Shown here: positions 60,594-64,000 of the stretch, piece after piece
Layout of the letters: each line of letters opens with the position of its first letter
How positions within the stretch are numbered: the first letter of the stretch is position 1
DNA from: Tianweitania sediminis
Lineage (GTDB): Bacteria > Pseudomonadota > Alphaproteobacteria > Rhizobiales > Rhizobiaceae
Assembly (NCBI RefSeq): GCF_017813335.1
Contig: NZ_JAGIYY010000010.1
Coordinates: 1 to 64,000 of the forward strand
DNA length: 64,000 nt
Reading direction: 5' to 3'
Made by a program: the position numbers and the translations under genes
The notes under the pieces: model-generated
What the model saw: only the letters and a program-made list of their open reading frames with translations
Told to the model about the DNA's origin: nothing
Databases searched by the model: none

Positions 60594-62165
60594 GTGTCTC
60601 AGGTGAGTGCCGAAGGCGATCCCGCTTTGCTGGAAACGCGAAAGCTGACGAAGGTCTTCGGCGCCGTCACGGCGTGTGATGCGATTGACCTGCGGATCGC
60701 GCGCGGCGAGATCCATGCGTTGCTGGGCGAGAACGGTGCCGGAAAATCGACCCTCGTGAAGATGCTGTTCGGCTCGCTGGAGCCGACGGCGGGCGAGGTC
60801 CTGTGGAAGGGAACGCCTACCCGCATCGCCAGTCCGGCGGAAGCACGTCGACTGGGCATCGGCATGGTGTTTCAGCATTTTTCACTATTTGAAGCTCTGA
60901 CGGCGGCCCAAAACATCGCGCTTGCCCTGCCGGACCGCACCCCAATTGCCACCATTGCGGAGCGGGCACGAACCCTCTCCACGGGTTATGGCCTCCCACT
61001 CGACCCTCAATCGCTTGTCGCCGATCTTTCCGTTGGAGAACGGCAGCGCATCGAGATCATCCGCTGCCTGCTTCAGGAGCCGGAACTGATCATCCTGGAT
61101 GAGCCGACATCGGTACTCACCCCGCAGGAAGCCGACCGCCTGTTCGAGACGCTTCTTCGTTTGCGGGGCGAGGGCAAGTCCATTCTTTACATCTCGCACC
61201 GGCTCGACGAGGTGAAGCGCATCTGCGATGCCGCCACCGTTTTGCGTCATGGCAAGGTCGTGGCGCATTGCGATCCGCGTGACGAAACCGCCGGGTCGCT
61301 TGCGCGCATGATGGTTGGAACTGAGGTTCACGCCATTCGCCGTAGCGACGCGCCCCTGCTCACCGGGGGCGAGGCGCTTCTGGAGATCAACCAACTCAGC
61401 CGGCCGCCTGCCACGCCGTTTGCCATTCCGCTGCGGAACGTGGACCTGCAGGTGCGGGCTGGCGAGATCGTGGGCATTGCGGGGGTGGCCGGGAATGGGC
61501 AAAGCGAGCTGTTCGAAGCGCTTTCCGGCGAAACGCTGCAGCCAGACGCGGCAGCCATTCGCATCGGGGGCAGGGACGCGGGACAGCTGACCATATCCGA
61601 ACGCCGTCTGCTCGGATCCGCCTTTGTTCCAGAAGAGCGCCTCGGCCATGGAGCCGCGCCGCGGCTTCGTTTGTCGGAAAACCTCCTGTTGTCGCGCCAC
61701 CGCACCGACCGGAACGCTTTTCTCGGCCGGCTTGGCATTGTGTTTTCAGGGGCGATCCAATTGGCCTCCCAGCGCATCACCAAAAGCATGGATGTGCGCA
61801 AGTCGGCCGCGGATCCGGAAGCAGCGGCCTTGTCGGGTGGCAATCTGCAGAAGTTCATCATCGGGCGCGAACTTGACCGACAGCCTTCGGTTCTCGTCGT
61901 CAACCAGCCGACCTGGGGCGTCGATGCCGGTGCTGCAGCCCGTATCCGTCAGGCGCTGATCGAACTCGCCCGGAACGGTTCGGCGGTTCTCGTGATCAGC
62001 CAGGACTTGGACGAACTCTTTGAGATCGCTGACGCCATCGCCGTCATGCATGACGGCCGGCTATCAGCGCCGCTGCCACGCTCGGAAGCGACTTTCGAAG
62101 CGATCGGCCTCCTCATGGGCGGCGCCGAACCAGGGCATGCCGGTCGCGCGGGGGAAGCAGCCTGA
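60594..62165 (+). CDS. Nucleoside/sugar-type ABC transporter ATP-binding protein
   Basis: A 523-residue double ABC ATPase. The first module has GENGAGKSTLVKMLFG, signature LSVGERQRIEIIRCLL and Walker B LIILDEPTSVLTP; the second has the degenerate P-loop GVAGNGQSELFEALSG, signature LSGGNLQKFIIGRELDRQPS and VLVVNQPTWGVDAGA. This layout fits BmpA-linked purine nucleoside importers (YufO/NupO type). GTG 60594 follows AGGG; GTG 60603 is an alternative. The substrate-binding gene is not upstream and may lie beyond the window. Confidence 0.92.
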   Translation: MSQVSAEGDPALLETRKLTKVFGAVTACDAIDLRIARGEIHALLGENGAGKSTLVKMLFGSLEPTAGEVLWKGTPTRIASPAEARRLGIGMVFQHFSLFEALTAAQNIALALPDRTPIATIAERARTLSTGYGLPLDPQSLVADLSVGERQRIEIIRCLLQEPELIILDEPTSVLTPQEADRLFETLLRLRGEGKSILYISHRLDEVKRICDAATVLRHGKVVAHCDPRDETAGSLARMMVGTEVHAIRRSDAPLLTGGEALLEINQLSRPPATPFAIPLRNVDLQVRAGEIVGIAGVAGNGQSELFEALSGETLQPDAAAIRIGGRDAGQLTISERRLLGSAFVPEERLGHGAAPRLRLSENLLLSRHRTDRNAFLGRLGIVFSGAIQLASQRITKSMDVRKSAADPEAAALSGGNLQKFIIGRELDRQPSVLVVNQPTWGVDAGAAARIRQALIELARNGSAVLVISQDLDELFEIADAIAVMHDGRLSAPLPRSEATFEAIGLLMGGAEPGHAGRAGEAA

Positions 62166-63253
62166 TGCGCGTCGAACTCGTGAAGCGTCCACAGCACTCC
62201 AAACTGTTCAGCGCGCTGTCGCCACTGATCGCGCTGGCGCTGACCTTGCTGTGTGGCGCAGCCATTTTTGCCGCACTCGGGAAAAACCCCGCCGAAGGGC
62301 TCTACTTCTATTTCATCGATCCCCTGCGGGAAGTCTGGTCTCTGCACGAGCTTGCGGTGAAAGCCGGCCCGCTCATCTTGATCGCGGTTGGGCTTTCCGT
62401 CTGCTACTTGTCCAACAACTGGAATATCGGTGCGGAAGGACAGTTCATCATCGGGGCCATTGCTGGGGCAAGCCTGCCGGTGCTCTTGCCCGACTTCCAA
62501 TCTCCCGTTGTCCTGCCGCTGATGCTGATTTTTGGGATGCTCGGCGGAGCGGCTTACGCCTCTATTCCTGCCTTTCTGAAGACGCGGTTTGGTACCAACG
62601 AGATCCTGACCAGCCTCATGCTGGTTTATGTCGCGCAGCTTTTTCTCGACTGGCTCGTTCGCGGACCCTGGCGCGATCCTGCCGGCAACAATTTTCCCCT
62701 GACCCGCCGGTTCCACCCGGATGCTGTTCTGCCGGAGATCATGCCCACATCGGGCAGCGCGCACTGGGGCATTGTCTTCGCGCTGGTGGCCGCCGTGGTG
62801 GTCTGGTTCCTGGTCAGTCGCACCATCAAAGGCTTCGAGGTGCGCGTGCTGGGTGCAAGCCCACGGGCCGGGCGCTTCGCAGGATTTTCTGGCAAGCGCA
62901 TGGTCTTCTTTGCGTTTCTGCTGTCCGGCGCCCTTGCCGGCCTTGCGGGGATTTCCGAAGTGTCCGGCGCGATCGGTTACCTTCAGCCGGTCATTTCTCC
63001 GGGCTACGGCTTCACGGCAATCATCGTCGCCTTCCTCGGCCGACTGAACCCGCTGGGCATCGTTGCCGCAGGCTTTGTTTTGGCGCTGACCTATCTGGGG
63101 GGCGAAGCGGCACAAATCTCGCTTGGCATGTCCGACAAGGTCGCCCGCGTGTTTCAGGGCATGCTGCTTTTCTTTGTTCTGGGATGCGACACACTCATTC
63201 ACTACCGCGTGCGCTTCGCCGGCCGCGGCGACAGCATGGCGGAGGCGCGCTGA
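62165..63253 (+). CDS. ABC transporter permease (nucleoside-type, subunit 1)
   Basis: A 362-residue inner-membrane permease of the BPD_transp_2 class with about nine membrane segments. ELAVKAGPLILIAVGLSVCY followed by NWNIGAEGQFIIGAIAGASL is the conserved core, with FEVRVLGASPRAGRFAGFSG and VISPGYGFTAIIVAFLGRLN. It overlaps the ATPase stop by one base and ends immediately before the second permease. Confidence 0.93.
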   Translation: MRVELVKRPQHSKLFSALSPLIALALTLLCGAAIFAALGKNPAEGLYFYFIDPLREVWSLHELAVKAGPLILIAVGLSVCYLSNNWNIGAEGQFIIGAIAGASLPVLLPDFQSPVVLPLMLIFGMLGGAAYASIPAFLKTRFGTNEILTSLMLVYVAQLFLDWLVRGPWRDPAGNNFPLTRRFHPDAVLPEIMPTSGSAHWGIVFALVAAVVVWFLVSRTIKGFEVRVLGASPRAGRFAGFSGKRMVFFAFLLSGALAGLAGISEVSGAIGYLQPVISPGYGFTAIIVAFLGRLNPLGIVAAGFVLALTYLGGEAAQISLGMSDKVARVFQGMLLFFVLGCDTLIHYRVRFAGRGDSMAEAR

Positions 63254-64000
63254 ATGCTGTTTGAAAGCGTATTGATCACCATCGCCACGGCTGCCACCCC
63301 CTTGTTGCTGGCGGCGATCGGCGAACTTGTGGTGGAGCGTTCGGGCGTGCTCAACCTTGGCGTTGAAGGCATGATGGTCATGGGTGCCGTATGCGGTTTT
63401 GGTGCCGCCGCCCTGACCGGCTCGCCGTGGCTCGGCGTGCTGGCGGCAGTTGCTGCAGGCAGCTTGTTTTCGCTGCTGTTTGGCTTCCTGACCCTGTCAA
63501 TTGCCACAAACCAGGTGGCGACCGGCCTTTCCCTCACACTGCTGGGGCTTGGCCTTTCCAGCATGATCGGAGAGGCTTTCGTTGGGTCGGCCGGAACCAA
63601 GCTGCCGACGCTGGCCGCGGGCCTCGGTGCCGTCCCGGTGGTCGGCCCACCGCTGCAGAACCTTCTGACGAACTTGGCGGAGCTTCCGCTGATCGGGCGC
63701 TTCCTTTTTGGCCAGGACCCGATCTTCTACATCTCCATCCTTCTTGTTGTGGGGGTGGCGTGGTTTCTGTTTCGCACCCGCGCCGGCCTCACGCTGAGAT
63801 CCGTGGGAGACAACCATGCCTCGGCCCATGCGCTGGGCATCAACGTCCTCGGCATCCGCTATCTGGCCGTGATGTTCGGTGGTGCCTGCGCCGGCCTCGC
63901 TGGCGGTCACCTGTCGCTCGTTTATACGCCGCAGTGGGTGGAAAACATGACGGCGGGGCGCGGCTGGATCGCGCTTGCCCTGGTGGTGTTCGCATCTTGG
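63254..64000 (+). CDS. ABC transporter permease (subunit 2), 3' end outside window
   Basis: The first 249 codons of a second BPD_transp_2 permease, open to the window edge. MLFESVLITIATAATPLLLA leads into IGELVVERSGVLNLGVEGMM, the pattern of YufQ/NupQ-type permeases; LRSVGDNHASAHALGINVLG and YTPQWVENMTAGRGWIALAL follow. With the two upstream genes it forms one importer. Family members run about 305 residues, so roughly 55 are missing. Confidence 0.93.
   Translation, partial: MLFESVLITIATAATPLLLAAIGELVVERSGVLNLGVEGMMVMGAVCGFGAAALTGSPWLGVLAAVAAGSLFSLLFGFLTLSIATNQVATGLSLTLLGLGLSSMIGEAFVGSAGTKLPTLAAGLGAVPVVGPPLQNLLTNLAELPLIGRFLFGQDPIFYISILLVVGVAWFLFRTRAGLTLRSVGDNHASAHALGINVLGIRYLAVMFGGACAGLAGGHLSLVYTPQWVENMTAGRGWIALALVVFASW

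Overview
The window is a GC-rich chromosomal segment of an alphaproteobacterium, almost certainly of the order Hyphomicrobiales (Rhizobiales). The signs are a phosphatidylcholine synthase (pcs), two glutamine synthetases (GSI beside PII, and a separate GSII), a DUF2735 gene divergent from glnII, LpxI in place of LpxH, an ATP12-type F1 chaperone, and alphaproteobacterial LexA boxes of the GAAC-N7-GAAC type. I cannot fix the family; a Mesorhizobium/Phyllobacteriaceae-like organism fits. I see no insertion sequence, prophage, CRISPR array, tRNA or rRNA gene.

Layout. (1) 1-15016: the end of tuf, then the S10, spc and alpha ribosomal protein operons in canonical order (rpsJ to rplO, secY, adk, rpsM, rpsK, rpoA, rplQ), closed by an intrinsic terminator. 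Several strong stem-loops sit in the wider gaps, and a sigma-70-type promoter lies before rpsM. (2) 15103-21508: a periplasmic Deg protease overlapping rarA, a siderophore-interacting reductase, a small HNH endonuclease, crcB, an RluC-like pseudouridine synthase and ATP12. (3) 21532-25590: nitrogen assimilation, with DUF2735 divergent from glnII (perfect sigma-54 promoter) and glnB-glnA on the minus strand with a sigma-54-like promoter. (4) 25824-32921: NAD(P)HX repair enzyme, DUF72 protein, GST, uvrA and ssb, the last two divergent across a 678-bp gap holding two LexA boxes and a possible small structured RNA.

(5) 33145-46283: a long plus-strand run from protein synthesis to the envelope: rpsB-tsf-pyrH-frr-uppS-cdsA-rseP-bamA-lpxD-fabZ-lpxA-lpxI-lpxB, supplying translation factors, UMP, undecaprenyl and phospholipid precursors, outer-membrane assembly and lipid A. 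(6) 46332-52391: gltA and gltX (minus), comEC (plus, with a disrupted N-terminus) and lexA (minus, with its own LexA box). (7) 52530-64000: a DsbA-family oxidoreductase coupled to a peptide-type solute-binding protein, an IalB-family protein, hspQ, an AEC transporter, a UbiH-family hydroxylase, pcs, a quinone oxidoreductase and the start of a nucleoside-type ABC importer that runs off the window.

Most of the window is conserved housekeeping DNA. I did not find a convincing new multi-gene system. The observations most worth checking are the in-frame stop in the expected comEC N-terminus, the structured uvrA-ssb intergenic region, the glnII leader, the palindrome between rpsM and rpsK, and the paired nitrogen and SOS regulatory sites.
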